DNA of 64,000 nt, from assembly GCF_016907955.1 (NCBI RefSeq), contig NZ_JAFBCX010000001.1, forward strand, positions 1,240,001 through 1,304,000, read 5' to 3'. A program made the translations under genes and the position numbers. Position 1 is the stretch's first letter; each line of letters begins with the position of its first letter. This document shows positions 1 through 9,242 of this stretch, in pieces. Below the pieces are notes generated by a model. The model did not search any database, had not been told where the DNA came from, and worked only from the letters and a program-made list of their open reading frames with translations. The DNA comes from Lentzea nigeriaca. GTDB taxonomy: Bacteria > Actinomycetota > Actinomycetes > Mycobacteriales > Pseudonocardiaceae.

Positions 1-198
1 CGCGCTGAACAGCCGCTGTCGCGTGTGGTGGCGGCGCGCTCACTCGCTGTCAAATCCTCGCCGGTTACGGTGTCACTGAGTATTCGGTCGAGCACGGAAC
101 GAAAGGGTTTTCATGTTTTGGTCAGATTCCGGTCCGTGCGTCCGCTGTGGAAGGTGACGGCAATACCGGCCGCAGAGACCACGTAGGAGACGTCGCCA
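1..198. other. Left-edge non-coding region upstream of sigma factor
   Basis: No convincing reading frame lies here; the open frames crossing it are antisense shadows of the sigma factor gene. It should contain the promoter of the sigma gene. The only element I can name is a purine-rich ribosome binding site, GGAG at about 184-187, nine bases or so before the ATG at 199. Confidence 0.4.
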
Positions 199-819
199 AT
201 GACCATCGACGGGGAAGCCGCGCCCGCCACCACGGTCGACTCGCACGCATCGATCGAGAGCCGGTCTCGGGACGACGTGAGTGCCGAGGTGACCGCGGCC
301 GCCGACGGAGACCGCCGGGCGATCGAGCGTCTGCTGGCGAGCATCCGGCCACTGGTGGTGCGGTATTGCCGGGCCCGAGTGGGCAGGCAGGAGCGATCCT
401 TCGTGACGGCGGACGACGTGGCGCAGGAGGTGTGCATCGCGGTGCTCACGGCGTTGCCCAGGTACCGCCGCGAGGAACGGCCGTTCATGGCGCTCGTGTA
501 CGGCATCGCGGCGCACAAGGTCGCCGATGCGCATCGGGCCGCGGCCAGGAACCGCTGCGAACTGGTCTCCGAGGTTCCTGAAACCCCTGGGACCATGGAG
601 GGGCCGGAACAGCGGGCTTTGCACGGTGAGTTCTCCGAACGGATGGCTCGGCTGCTGCGGGTCCTCCCGGAGAGGCACCGGGAGATCGTCGTGTTGCGGG
701 TGGTCGTGGGGCTGTCGGCGGAGGAGACCGCCGAGGCGGTCGGATCGACGCCGGGTGCGGTCCGGGTCGTGCAACACCGCGCGTTGGCCCGGCTGCGGAG
801 GACGTTGACCGGAGTGTGA
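199..819 (+). CDS. ECF-type RNA polymerase sigma factor (ShbA/SigD-like)
   Basis: Predicted group IV sigma factor of 206 residues that would direct RNA polymerase to a regulon of its own. Region 2 spans roughly residues 40-105, with the DDVAQEVCIAVL stretch typical of the core-binding helix. Region 4 spans roughly 145-200 with a helix-turn-helix of the form LSAEETAEAVGSTPGAVRVV. The spacing and the alanine-rich N-terminal tail resemble the actinobacterial ShbA/SigD group, but that assignment is by eye. The ATG at 199 is favoured by GGAG upstream. No anti-sigma gene lies beside it: the next gene is convergent, 21 bp away. Members of the ShbA/SigD group are often encoded without an adjacent anti-sigma factor. 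Confidence 0.9.
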   Translation: MTIDGEAAPATTVDSHASIESRSRDDVSAEVTAAADGDRRAIERLLASIRPLVVRYCRARVGRQERSFVTADDVAQEVCIAVLTALPRYRREERPFMALVYGIAAHKVADAHRAAARNRCELVSEVPETPGTMEGPEQRALHGEFSERMARLLRVLPERHREIVVLRVVVGLSAEETAEAVGSTPGAVRVVQHRALARLRRTLTGV

Positions 820-840
820 GGACGTGAGGTCCGGTCGCGG

Positions 841-1848
841 TCAGGCGCCGCTGGGGTGGGCGGCTCGATGCACCGCCTCGAGGACTTCCGGTGCGACGTG
901 CTCGCGCTGGGGCACGTCGAAGTGTCCGGCGCACAGCATCGTGCGCCAGAGGTTGTGGTCGAACTTCGCGGCCGCGGTGCCGGCGTGGAAGTCCGACAGC
1001 AGCGCGACGAATCGCTCTGGGTCGGCCTGGTGGGGAAAGTGCCCCGCACCCCTGAAGATCTCCAGGCGGCTGTGGGGCATGGCCACGTGTGCCAGATCGG
1101 CGTGGTCGGTCGACACGACCCGGTCCCGATCGCCCCACACCAGCAGGGTGGGAGTCCCGAGGAGCAGATAGCTCCGGTCGAGCATGGTGACTGTCTGCCC
1201 ACGCCAGTCGACCGCGGATCGCAGAGTCCGCAGGAACGCCAGCCGGCTGGTGTTGTCGGCCAGCGAGCGGAACCGCTCCAGGGCGTAGTGGAGATCGGAG
1301 CCGAGTCCGAGACCGCCGATGCAGCGCATGAGCGGGGTGAGCAGCGAGGTGGCCATCAGCACCGGGGCGGCGGTGGCCAGTGAGATGACCAGGTCGGCGC
1401 CGGGAAGGCAGGCCAGCCGGAGCAGCGGGTGCACGTACCTGCCGATGCCGCCGCTGCCGACCAGGACGAGCCGTTCACACCGCTCCGGGAACTGGTAGGC
1501 GAACTGGATCGCCACGCCACCGCCGAGCGAGTGTCCGATCACGGTCGCGTGATCGATGTCCAGCACGGTCAGCAGGTCCCGCATTCCACACGCGTACCCG
1601 GCGACCGAGTAGTCGGCGCTCGGCTTGTCGGAACCTCCGTGGCCGAGCAGGTCCGGTGCGATCACGGTGAAGTGCTCGGCCAGCCTCGGCAGCACGTCCA
1701 GCCACGTAGCCGAGCTGTCGCCGATCCCGTGTATGAACAGCAGGACCGGGCCGCTGCCGGCCATCCTGAACGCACGGCGGTAGCCGTGCACGACGACATG
1801 CCGCAGGCGCAGTTCGCCCTCGGGCGGGCTGGCTGCCGCGTCGCTCAT
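841..1848 (-). CDS. Alpha/beta hydrolase
   Basis: Predicted cytoplasmic alpha/beta-fold hydrolase of about 335 residues. The oxyanion strand LLFIHGIGDSSATW, the nucleophile elbow GHSLGG and a C-terminal GAGHFPH histidine are all present, with the acid expected near LLVWGDRDRVV. The fold includes esterases, C-C hydrolases and haloperoxidases; nothing shows the substrate. I place the start at the ATG at 1848; a GTG at 1878 would add ten residues but has no ribosome binding site. It converges on the sigma factor gene and shares its direction with the cupin gene upstream, about 180 bp away. Confidence 0.88.
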   Translation of the reverse strand: MSDAAASPPEGELRLRHVVVHGYRRAFRMAGSGPVLLFIHGIGDSSATWLDVLPRLAEHFTVIAPDLLGHGGSDKPSADYSVAGYACGMRDLLTVLDIDHATVIGHSLGGGVAIQFAYQFPERCERLVLVGSGGIGRYVHPLLRLACLPGADLVISLATAAPVLMATSLLTPLMRCIGGLGLGSDLHYALERFRSLADNTSRLAFLRTLRSAVDWRGQTVTMLDRSYLLLGTPTLLVWGDRDRVVSTDHADLAHVAMPHSRLEIFRGAGHFPHQADPERFVALLSDFHAGTAAAKFDHNLWRTMLCAGHFDVPQREHVAPEVLEAVHRAAHPSGA

Positions 1849-2031
1849 GCTCTCGTCGGCCTTCGTCAGGTTGGTCACCGCGATGACGGGACGGCTGACC
1901 TGCCGTCCGTGTCCAGGCCTTCCATTTTGCAGGCAGACGCGACAATCCGGTCTTGTGGTGTATCACCCGCTCGGCTGAACATCCTGCGTAGAGTTCAGTG
2001 TCCCTTGCTCACCGCGGCTGGCGGCCGTGGT

Positions 2032-2505
2032 TCAGCTCCCTTCGGGAATCTGCATCTGCATTCCGTACCGCTCCCCGATGGCGGCGACTCGCGCCAGGTC
2101 GGGCGGAGTGTCCGACGGCGGTGGCAGCTCCCGGCTCGACGCCGGTTCGCCGACCTCGGCGAAGAACCTGTCGATACCGCCGGGCAGGTAGGTCACCAGC
2201 AGCCGGGCGGTGTCCGACACGGGCTCGAACGTCTCCAGCGTGCCCGCCGGGAAGAAGAAGTAGGCCCCAGGCCCTGCCTCGACGGTCTCGTCGTTGATGT
2301 GCACGCGCACTGTGCCGTCCAGCACCCGGAACGCCTCCGAACCGGGGTGGGTGTGAGGCGGTGGCCCCATCCCCGCCGGAACCGTCATCTCCATGACGGT
2401 CATTTCGCCATTGGTGTCCTCACTGCTGACCCTGACCTCGTACAGGCCGCCCAGCACCCAATAGGCATCGCCCTCATCGTGTTGCCGCACAACGGTCTTG
2501 GCCAT
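2032..2505 (-). CDS. Cupin-domain protein
   Basis: Small single-domain cupin of 157 residues. The first cupin motif is visible as PPPHTHPGSEAFRVLDG and the second as GAYFFFPAGTLETFE. The two histidines and the glutamate of motif 1 would bind a metal, but the motif 2 histidine is not evident, so metal use or catalysis is uncertain. Such proteins act as small dioxygenases, isomerases or sensors; no function is assigned. The start at 2505 is set by a GAAGGGAG ribosome binding site; the longer frame reaching 2646 lacks one and adds unstructured sequence. Confidence 0.85.
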   Translation of the reverse strand: MAKTVVRQHDEGDAYWVLGGLYEVRVSSEDTNGEMTVMEMTVPAGMGPPPHTHPGSEAFRVLDGTVRVHINDETVEAGPGAYFFFPAGTLETFEPVSDTARLLVTYLPGGIDRFFAEVGEPASSRELPPPSDTPPDLARVAAIGERYGMQMQIPEGS

Positions 2506-2728
2506 CGCAAGCTCCCTTCGTCCGCAACGACAGCCGCACCCTCGAGCATCCTCTCGTCCAGGCGTCCCGCCAGGGTCGTTCGTCACCCGAGCGGCCCCAG
2601 TTCGTGCGTGCCTGACCGGTGTGGACGATCCGTGTGGACGTTGCACGCCGCAAGCGCTTTGGCGCTGGGCAGGGTTCTTCGACTCGGCCGTGTCGGTGAA
2701 CCGATCGTGAACCGGCTCACCGCTCGGG
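2506..2728. other. Intergenic region between fucosidase and cupin genes
   Basis: About 220 bp between two leftward genes. It must hold the end of the glycan operon and probably the cupin promoter. I see no strong stem with a T-tract and no recognisable operator. Confidence 0.3.
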
Positions 2729-3970
2729 TCAGCCCATGATCAGTTCGATCACGGGCACGAGGACGTTCGGGCGTCGCGTCGGCAGGTGCAGCACCAACGA
2801 TCCCGGCGGGCCCGCGTCGCGCAGGTGCGGCAGGTGGCCCTCGTCGTCCACGACGCTCGACGCGACCTCCGCGCCGTCGTGCAGGAACGACGCGAAGCGG
2901 ACGCGATCGCCCAGTCCCGGCAGCACCAGAATGCCCGCCTGCCAGCCGAAGACGTGGACGAAGAGCCGGTTTCCCGACCGGGTGAGCCTGGTGTCGCGCG
3001 GGGTCGTCAGCCCGGCGGCGGGGCCCGCGCCGTGGATCGCGTCGCTGTGCAGCGCTGTCCACTCGCCTACTTCGGCCAGCAGCTCACGAGCACGCGGCTC
3101 GAAGGCGCCACGGCCGTCGGGGCCGACGTTGAGCAACAGGTTGCCGCCCTTGGACACGGCGTCGACGAGGATCCTGACGACCTGGCCCGCGTCGAGCCAC
3201 TCCTGGAAGCCAGGCGCATACCCCCAGGAGCCGTTGAGCGTGCGGCAGGCCTCCCACGGGACACCGGGGCCGTTGTCCGGCGACGCCTCTTCCGCGGTGG
3301 CGAAGTCCTCGCTGCCGGGCAGCCCGAGCCGGTCGTTGAGCAGGGTGTGCGGGCTCAGCGAGCGGACCAGTTCGACCAGTTCGGGAGCCCGCCAGTCCGA
3401 CGCGCCCTTGCCGACCCGCACCCGGTGGTCGTCGTCGTAGGTGAAGTCGAACCAGAGCAGGTCGGGCTGGTGGACGGTGATCAGCTCACGCACCTGTCCG
3501 TGCAGGTACTCCACGTAGCGGTCCATGTCCCGGCCCGCGTCGAGGGTATCCCGCTGGTCCCATTGGGGATGCCAGCCGTCGATGGTGAAGTCGGGGTGGT
3601 GCCAGTCGAGCAGGGAGTGGTAGAAGCCGACGCGCAGACCTTCGGCGCGGAAGGCCGCGACGAACTCCGCGACGACGTCCCGCCCGAAGGGCGTCCTGGT
3701 GGACTTGTAGTCGGTCAGGGCCGAGTCCCAGAGGCAGAACCCGTCGTGGTGCTTCGTGGTCAGCACCGCGTACTTCATCCCGGCCGCCTTCGCGTCGCGA
3801 GCCCACTGCGCTGGGTCGAAGCGGTCAGCGCGGAAGTGGTCGAAGTACCGCTGGTAGTCGGCGTCGCTCAGCTTCTCGCGCTGCTTGACCCATTCGTGCC
3901 GTGCTGCCAACGAGTACAGGCCCCAGTGCACGAACAGCCCGAACCGGGCTTCGGTGAACCACGCGGTCAT
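2729..3970 (-). CDS. Alpha-L-fucosidase, GH29
   Basis: Predicted GH29 exo-alpha-L-fucosidase of 413 residues that would release terminal L-fucose from glycans. The N-terminus carries the family signature RFGLFVHWGLYS, followed by KYAVLTTKHHDGFCLWDS. The nucleophile aspartate sits in LLWFDFTYDDDH and NLLLNVGPDGRG is the typical C-terminal half motif. No signal peptide is seen, so it would act on imported oligosaccharides in the cytoplasm. Its ATG overlaps the stop codon of the alpha-mannosidase gene by four bases (ATGA, 3967-3970), indicating translational coupling. It is the last gene of the leftward glycan operon. Confidence 0.93.
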   Translation of the reverse strand: MTAWFTEARFGLFVHWGLYSLAARHEWVKQREKLSDADYQRYFDHFRADRFDPAQWARDAKAAGMKYAVLTTKHHDGFCLWDSALTDYKSTRTPFGRDVVAEFVAAFRAEGLRVGFYHSLLDWHHPDFTIDGWHPQWDQRDTLDAGRDMDRYVEYLHGQVRELITVHQPDLLWFDFTYDDDHRVRVGKGASDWRAPELVELVRSLSPHTLLNDRLGLPGSEDFATAEEASPDNGPGVPWEACRTLNGSWGYAPGFQEWLDAGQVVRILVDAVSKGGNLLLNVGPDGRGAFEPRARELLAEVGEWTALHSDAIHGAGPAAGLTTPRDTRLTRSGNRLFVHVFGWQAGILVLPGLGDRVRFASFLHDGAEVASSVVDDEGHLPHLRDAGPPGSLVLHLPTRRPNVLVPVIELIMG

Positions 3971-6900
3971 CGGCTGTCTCCTCGACGAAGGCGCACCGTC
4001 AGCACTTGGAAGGGACGCAACGAGACGTCGAAGCCCTCCGAGGCGTGCAGCGGTCGTTCGAGCAGATCGACGATGTCCATCGAGGCCACGGGGAATTCGG
4101 GGCGAACCGTCGCGAAGGCCCTGCCGCCCAACGACTCGTAGAGCCGCACGATGACGTCTCCTGACCGGTCGTCGGCCAGCTTGACCGCCTCGACCACGAT
4201 CGCGGGACTGTCCACGGTGACCAGTGGCACGGGTGGTCGTGCCGTCGAGCCGGCCACGCGCAGCGGCAGGTTGAGCGCGTAGCCCTCGGCGACCGCGTCG
4301 GCGATGGAAGCAGCGGGCAGCAGCGAGTACGTGAACCGGTGCATCCCCTGGTCGGCGTGCGGATCGGGGCTGTGCGGCGCCCGCACGAGGCTGAGCCGCA
4401 CCGTGGTGACGCCACCGTTTCGCGTGATGTCGTGACCATAGGTGGAGTCGTTGAGCACGGCCACGCCGTAGCCGGGCTCGGCGACGTGCACCCAGCGGTG
4501 GGCGTAGACCTCGAATCGGGCCGCGTCCCAGCTGGTGTTGGTGTGGGTCGGCCGGTGGACGTGACCGAACTGGATCTCGGCAGAGGACCGGTCGGCGTGC
4601 ACGTCGATCGGGAACGCCGCCTTGAGGATCTTCTCCGACTCGTGCCAGTCGACCACGGTCTCGACGTCGACGCGGCGGCTGCCCGCCCGCACTCGCACGG
4701 TCTGCGCGATCCGCGAGGCGCCGAAGGACCGCTCGACCCGGATCGCGCCGACGAGCGGGCCGCGCTCGATCACGCTGATCGAGTCCACCGCCGTCAGGTC
4801 GGCGTGCTTGCGGCGGTAGTGCGCGTCGATGTCCCAGGCGTCCCAGTGGTTGGGGAAGTCGGGATGCAGCTGCAGCACGTTGCCCGGCCGGGCGAGCACC
4901 TCGCGGCCGGTCACGAGGTCGCGCACGGAGGCGAACTGTCCGTTGTCGTCGAACTCGACGCGGACCAGTCCGTTGTCCAGAACGCGATCGGTGACCTGCA
5001 CCTCGCCGGGCGGCGTGGATGTGCCGACGGACGCGACGCCCAACGCCGGAACCTCCACGAAGGCCGCCCCGTCCTCGGTCATCACCACCTCCGCCCGCGG
5101 ACGTGGGCCCGCGTTGAAGACCAACGGCTCCGCCGAAGCGCTGTCAGTCAACGCGCCGATGGCGGTGGCGATGATGTCCTCGAGTTCCGCCTTCACGCGC
5201 GCATACGTCGCCTCGGCTTCCTGGTGCACCCAGGCGATCGAGCTGCCGGGCAGGATGTCGTGGAACTGGTGCAGCAGCACGGTCTTCCACAACCGGTCCA
5301 GGTCGTCGTAGGGGTAGTCGGATCCACAGTGGACTGCCGCGGTCGACGCCCACAGCTCGGCCTCCCGCAGGAGGTGTTCGCTGCGGCGGTTGCCCGCCTT
5401 GGTGCGGGACTGGGTGGTGTAGGTGGCGCGGTGCAGTTCCAGGTACAGCTCACCGGACCACACCGGTGCGTCCGGGTACTCGGCCTGCGCGGCGCGGAAG
5501 AACTCGGACGGCGGCTCGATCACGACCTTCGGCGAGCCCTCCAGATCGCGCAGTCTGCGGGCCCGCTCCAGCATCTCCCTGGTCGGGCCGCCACCGCCGT
5601 CGCCGTGGCCGAACGGGACCAGCGACCGGGTTGCCCTGCCTTTCTCGGCGAAGTTGCGCACCGCGTGCGCCAGCTCCTCGCCCGAGAGCGTCGCGTTGTA
5701 GGTGTCCACCGGCGGGAAGTGCGTGAAGACCCGGGTCCCGTCGATGCCTTCCCACCAGAACGTGTGGTGCGGCAGCTTGTTCGTCTGGTTCCACGACAGC
5801 TTCTGGGTCAGGAACCACCGCATGCCGGCCAATGCGGCCAGCTGAGGGAACGCCGCGGTGTAGCCGAACGAGTCCGGCAGCCAGACGCCGTCGCAGTCCA
5901 CTCCGAACTCGTCGAGGAAGAACCTCTTGCCGTGCACCAGTTGCCGTGCGAGCGCTTCGCCACCGGGAAGGTTCGCGTCGGACTCGACCCACATGCCGCC
6001 GACCGGGATCCACTGTCCTGTCTTGATGGTGTCGCGGATCCGCTCGAAGATCGCCGGGTGGTGCTGTTTGACCCACGCGTACTGCTGGGCCTGCGAGCAG
6101 GCGAAGACGAACTCCGGGTACTCGGCGGCCAGCGCCGTGACGTTGGCGAAGGTTCTGGAGGTCTTGCGGATCGTCTCCCTGATCGGCCACAGCCACGCGC
6201 TGTCGATGTGGGCGTGGCCCACCGCGGAGAGCGTGTGCGCGCTCGCGTGTGCCGGCCGGGTCAGCACGTCCGTCAGCTCGGCACGTGCGGCCGCTGCCGT
6301 TCCGGACACGTCGTGGAGGTCGAGTGCGTCCAGTGCCCGCTCCACCGCCCGCAGGACCTCGTGCCTGCGGGGGTCGGTGAGCGCGAGCTCGGCCATCAGC
6401 TCGCTGAGCACCTCGAGGTCGATGGTCAGCTGCCAGACCTCCTCGTCGAGCACGGCGAGGTCGGCGCGCGCCAGCCGGTACAGCGGCTCGTCGCCCGCGG
6501 TCGCCTTGTCCCCCAAGGGGGTGGGGGAGAACCCGCCCGCGAGGATGTCGGGGTTGGCCGCGGCCTCGACCAGGAACGCGACCTGCTCGCCGCCCGCGCA
6601 CGGATTCGCGATCGGCACGTGGTGGTTGCGCGGCGCGATGCCCTTCACCGGCCGTCCGTCGAGGTCGTGGACGAGCGCCTCGGCCTGGTTGCCCGGCCAG
6701 TCCCCGACGAAGCCGAGGTCGATGACCGCCTCCACGCGCCGGCCCGCCCACTCGGGAGGCACCGTTCCCCGGACGCGGAACCAGCTGGTCGACCACGGTG
6801 CGCCCCAACGCCTGCCGACCTCGAACGGCTCGTAGTCGGCGACGAGCGCCTCGGCCACCGGAACCGGTTCGTCCGGCACACGCCAGACCTCGACCTGCAA

Positions 6901-6990
6901 CGGCGCCGACGCGGCGTACTTCACCGGCCGGATCCGCTGGTTCAGCGTCCGTTCGAGTCGTTCCTCCACCAGCTTGCGGTCGTCGTGCAC
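3967..6990 (-). CDS. Alpha-mannosidase, GH38
   Basis: Predicted cytoplasmic GH38 alpha-mannosidase of 1007 residues, the usual size for the family. The zinc-binding motif GHAHIDSAWLWP, the WVESDANLPGGE segment and the nucleophile in WLPDSFGY are intact, followed by the long beta-rich C-terminal domains. The GTG at 6990 is chosen because CAGGGAGATGTC immediately precedes it and because the open frame further upstream is only an antisense-like extension. It overlaps the fucosidase start by four bases. A small 20 bp gap separates it from the GH4 gene upstream. Together these enzymes suggest breakdown of mannose- and fucose-containing oligosaccharides such as N-glycan fragments; the exact substrate is inferred. 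Confidence 0.94.
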   Translation of the reverse strand: MHDDRKLVEERLERTLNQRIRPVKYAASAPLQVEVWRVPDEPVPVAEALVADYEPFEVGRRWGAPWSTSWFRVRGTVPPEWAGRRVEAVIDLGFVGDWPGNQAEALVHDLDGRPVKGIAPRNHHVPIANPCAGGEQVAFLVEAAANPDILAGGFSPTPLGDKATAGDEPLYRLARADLAVLDEEVWQLTIDLEVLSELMAELALTDPRRHEVLRAVERALDALDLHDVSGTAAAARAELTDVLTRPAHASAHTLSAVGHAHIDSAWLWPIRETIRKTSRTFANVTALAAEYPEFVFACSQAQQYAWVKQHHPAIFERIRDTIKTGQWIPVGGMWVESDANLPGGEALARQLVHGKRFFLDEFGVDCDGVWLPDSFGYTAAFPQLAALAGMRWFLTQKLSWNQTNKLPHHTFWWEGIDGTRVFTHFPPVDTYNATLSGEELAHAVRNFAEKGRATRSLVPFGHGDGGGGPTREMLERARRLRDLEGSPKVVIEPPSEFFRAAQAEYPDAPVWSGELYLELHRATYTTQSRTKAGNRRSEHLLREAELWASTAAVHCGSDYPYDDLDRLWKTVLLHQFHDILPGSSIAWVHQEAEATYARVKAELEDIIATAIGALTDSASAEPLVFNAGPRPRAEVVMTEDGAAFVEVPALGVASVGTSTPPGEVQVTDRVLDNGLVRVEFDDNGQFASVRDLVTGREVLARPGNVLQLHPDFPNHWDAWDIDAHYRRKHADLTAVDSISVIERGPLVGAIRVERSFGASRIAQTVRVRAGSRRVDVETVVDWHESEKILKAAFPIDVHADRSSAEIQFGHVHRPTHTNTSWDAARFEVYAHRWVHVAEPGYGVAVLNDSTYGHDITRNGGVTTVRLSLVRAPHSPDPHADQGMHRFTYSLLPAASIADAVAEGYALNLPLRVAGSTARPPVPLVTVDSPAIVVEAVKLADDRSGDVIVRLYESLGGRAFATVRPEFPVASMDIVDLLERPLHASEGFDVSLRPFQVLTVRLRRGDSR

Positions 6991-7010
6991 GACATCTCCC
7001 TGATGTTCGG

Positions 7011-8354
7011 TCAGGCTCGGAGGTAGGCGAGGTCCGGTATCTGGCTCTGGTAGCCGTCGAGCAGACGGCGCGCGACGTTGACCGAGTCGACGAGAGGATG
7101 CAGCGCCAGTGCTTTCAGCGCCGTGGCACGGGATCCGCCGACAGCGGCCTCGATCACCGCGCGGTCCACCGCCTTCACTCCGCAGACCAGTCCGCGGGCG
7201 TGCTCGGGCAGCTGGTCGATCACGACCGGGCGAGCGCCTGCCGAGTCGACGACGCAAGGCACCTCGACGACCGCGTCCGCGTCGAGGATGTTCAGCGTGG
7301 AACGGTTGCGGACGTTGAGGATCAGCGTCGTCCGCTCGTCGTGGGCGATCGCCCGCATGAGCGCGAGCGCGACCTTCTCGTAGCCGCCGGACTCGAGATC
7401 GCTCTCGTCACGGCTGCCGATGCCCGCCATCGCCCGGCTTTCCGCGCCGTAGGTGGTTTCCCGCTCCAGCCGGGCGGACTCCCAGATGGACAGTGCCGAT
7501 CCGGGGTCGCGCCGCACCGCGTCGTAGAAGCGGTCCTGCTGGCCGGCCAGCACCGCGCCACGCGTCTTGTCCGCGTTCCGGGCGACGGCGACCGCTTCCC
7601 GCGTGAAGTAGTAGTACTGCAGGTACTCGTTCGGGATCGCGCCGATGGTGCGCAGCCAGTCCGCCCCGAACATCTTGCCCTCCTCGAAGGAGGTCAGCGC
7701 GTCGGTGTCGGCCAGCAGCCGGGGGAGGTGGTTCTGGCCGTCGACGTGGATGCCGCGCAGCCATCCGAGGTGGTTCAGTCCCGCGTAGTCGAACCAGGCC
7801 CGCGCCGGGTCGAGCCCGAGGGCGTGCGCGACGCGGCGCCCGAGCCCCACTGGCGAGTCGCAGATGCCGATGACCCTGTCGCCGAGGTGGCGGGACATCG
7901 CCTCGGTCACGATTCCGGCGGGGTTGGTGAAGTTGATGACCCACGCCTGCGGCGCGAGTGCGGCGATGCGCTGGGCGATCCGCAGCGCGACCGGCACGGT
8001 GCGCAGGCCGTAGGCGACACCACCCGCGCCCACGGTCTCCTGCCCGAGCACACCCTCGTCCAGCGCGACCTTCTCGTCGATCATCCGGCCCGGAAGGCCG
8101 CCGACCCGGATCGCCGAGAAGACGAAGTCGGCACCCGTGAGCGCCTCGTCGAGGTCGGTCGTGGTGGCGATCAGGGGAGGGTCGGCCACCCCCTGCTCCT
8201 GCTGGGTGAGCACGTGCCCGATCGCGGCGAGCCGGCCGGCGTCGAGGTCGTGCAGCACGAGCTCGGTGATCCGGCCTTCCCCGCGATCGGACAGCAATGC
8301 CTGATGCACCAACGGCACGCGGAACCCGCCGCCGCCGAGAATCGTGAGCCTCAA
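7011..8354 (-). CDS. GH4-family glycosidase (6-phospho-glycosidase-like)
   Basis: NAD- and metal-dependent glycosidase of family 4, 447 residues. The N-terminus has the nucleotide-binding strand TILGGGGFRVPL. The metal-binding cysteine lies in GICDSPVGLG and the histidine in GLNHLGWL. NFTNPAGIVTEA is the conserved substrate segment. Most characterised members act on 6-phospho-glycosides, but the neighbouring importer is an ABC system that delivers free sugars, so the true substrate may be unphosphorylated or phosphorylated later. The start is a TTG at 8354 that overlaps the deoR-type gene's stop as TTGA, with GAGGT just upstream; longer starts would run through the regulator in another frame. 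Confidence 0.9.
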   Translation of the reverse strand: MRLTILGGGGFRVPLVHQALLSDRGEGRITELVLHDLDAGRLAAIGHVLTQQEQGVADPPLIATTTDLDEALTGADFVFSAIRVGGLPGRMIDEKVALDEGVLGQETVGAGGVAYGLRTVPVALRIAQRIAALAPQAWVINFTNPAGIVTEAMSRHLGDRVIGICDSPVGLGRRVAHALGLDPARAWFDYAGLNHLGWLRGIHVDGQNHLPRLLADTDALTSFEEGKMFGADWLRTIGAIPNEYLQYYYFTREAVAVARNADKTRGAVLAGQQDRFYDAVRRDPGSALSIWESARLERETTYGAESRAMAGIGSRDESDLESGGYEKVALALMRAIAHDERTTLILNVRNRSTLNILDADAVVEVPCVVDSAGARPVVIDQLPEHARGLVCGVKAVDRAVIEAAVGGSRATALKALALHPLVDSVNVARRLLDGYQSQIPDLAYLRA

Positions 8355-9103
8355 ACCTCGATCACCTCGACCTCCGCCTCCCGCAGCGCCCCGGCGGTCA
8401 CCGGATCCGCGGGCGCGTTGGTGATCACCACGTCGATGTCCTGCGGCCCGCACACCTTCGCGATGCCGGTGCCGGGGAACTTGCCGACGTCGGCCAGCAG
8501 CACCACCTGGTCGGCCGCCGCGATCATGGCCCGTTTCAACGGCACCTCGACCGCGGTCGTGTCCATGACCTGGCCGGTCGGCCGCACACCGCTGGTGCCG
8601 AGGAAGAGGCGGTCGGCGTGGACCTGGCGCAGGTTGTCCTCGGTCAGGAAGCCGACGAGCGAGTGATAGCTGCGCCGCAGCACGCCGCCCAGGAGCACGA
8701 TCTGGACCTCCTGGTCGTCCTTCAGTTCCTCGTAGACCATCAGGTTGCTCGTGATCACGGTGAGGGAGCGGCCGTGCAGCTTGCGGGCGAGGCGGTGCGC
8801 GGTGGTGCCGATGTCCAGTAGAACGGCCTCGCCGTCCTTGATCAGCTCCGCGGCCCGTTCGGCGACGGCGTCCTTCGCCTCGACCCTGACCATCGCGACC
8901 TCGGCGAACGGGTCGTCGAGGTCCTCGGCGGCCACAGCCCCGCCGTGCACTCTGGTGAGCCGGCCCTGGCGGTCGAGCTCGACCAGGTCACGCCGGACGG
9001 TCGCCTGGCTGACGCCGAGGCGCTCGGCAAGGACCTGCACGCCGGCCGGGCCTTCGGAACGGAGCGTGCGCAAGATCAACTCATGGCGTCGCTGGGGAAG
9101 CAC
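8351..9103 (-). CDS. DeoR-family transcriptional regulator
   Basis: DeoR/GlpR-type sugar-responsive repressor of 250 residues. The N-terminal winged helix shows LAERLGVSQATVRRDLVELDRQG and then RVHGGAV. The C-terminal isomerase-like effector domain shows LLDIGTTA and VITSNL, with LADVGKFPG near the end. It would bind a phosphorylated sugar and control the leftward glycosidase operon, of which it is the first gene, and probably the divergent PfkB/ABC operon. I use the GTG at 9103 (VLPQRRHE) rather than a start at 9121, because the DeoR family begins close to the recognition helix. One half of a 12 bp inverted repeat lies inside its first codons. Confidence 0.9.
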   Translation of the reverse strand: MLPQRRHELILRTLRSEGPAGVQVLAERLGVSQATVRRDLVELDRQGRLTRVHGGAVAAEDLDDPFAEVAMVRVEAKDAVAERAAELIKDGEAVLLDIGTTAHRLARKLHGRSLTVITSNLMVYEELKDDQEVQIVLLGGVLRRSYHSLVGFLTEDNLRQVHADRLFLGTSGVRPTGQVMDTTAVEVPLKRAMIAAADQVVLLADVGKFPGTGIAKVCGPQDIDVVITNAPADPVTAGALREAEVEVIEV

Positions 9104-9162
9104 GAGCCCACAGTAACGCAAACTCGCTCACGGCGTGCGCGATTTTGAACTGATCTTGCGCA
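9067..9162. promoter_or_regulatory. 12 bp perfect inverted repeat, candidate DeoR operator pair
   Basis: TGCGCAAGATCA at 9067-9078 and its exact reverse complement TGATCTTGCGCA at 9151-9162 are separated by 72 bp. One arm is in the first codons of the DeoR gene and the other in the divergent promoter region. This layout would suit a repressor that loops DNA across both promoters. The repeat is seen directly; its role is inferred. Confidence 0.5.
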
Positions 9163-9202
9163 GGTATTGCCAAATCTGCTCAACGAGCGCACGATTTTGC
9201 AC
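9138..9202. promoter_or_regulatory. Direct repeat of GCG(CA)CGATTTTG in divergent promoter region
   Basis: CGATTTTG with a GCGC-like 5' flank occurs at 9140-9147 and again at 9192-9199, a spacing of 52 bp, about five helical turns. Both copies face the PfkB gene. They may be operator half-sites for the DeoR repressor or parts of the two promoters. Confidence 0.4.
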
Positions 9203-9242
9203 ACTTTGGCGGAACCGGCCCTGGAACAGGGAGGACTGGCGC

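Noticed and set aside
4339..7026. 895-residue rightward open frame opposite the alpha-mannosidase
   Set aside because: It is an antisense shadow produced by GC-rich third positions; its translation is Val/Gly/Arg/His-rich without any domain, while the opposite strand encodes intact GH38 motifs.
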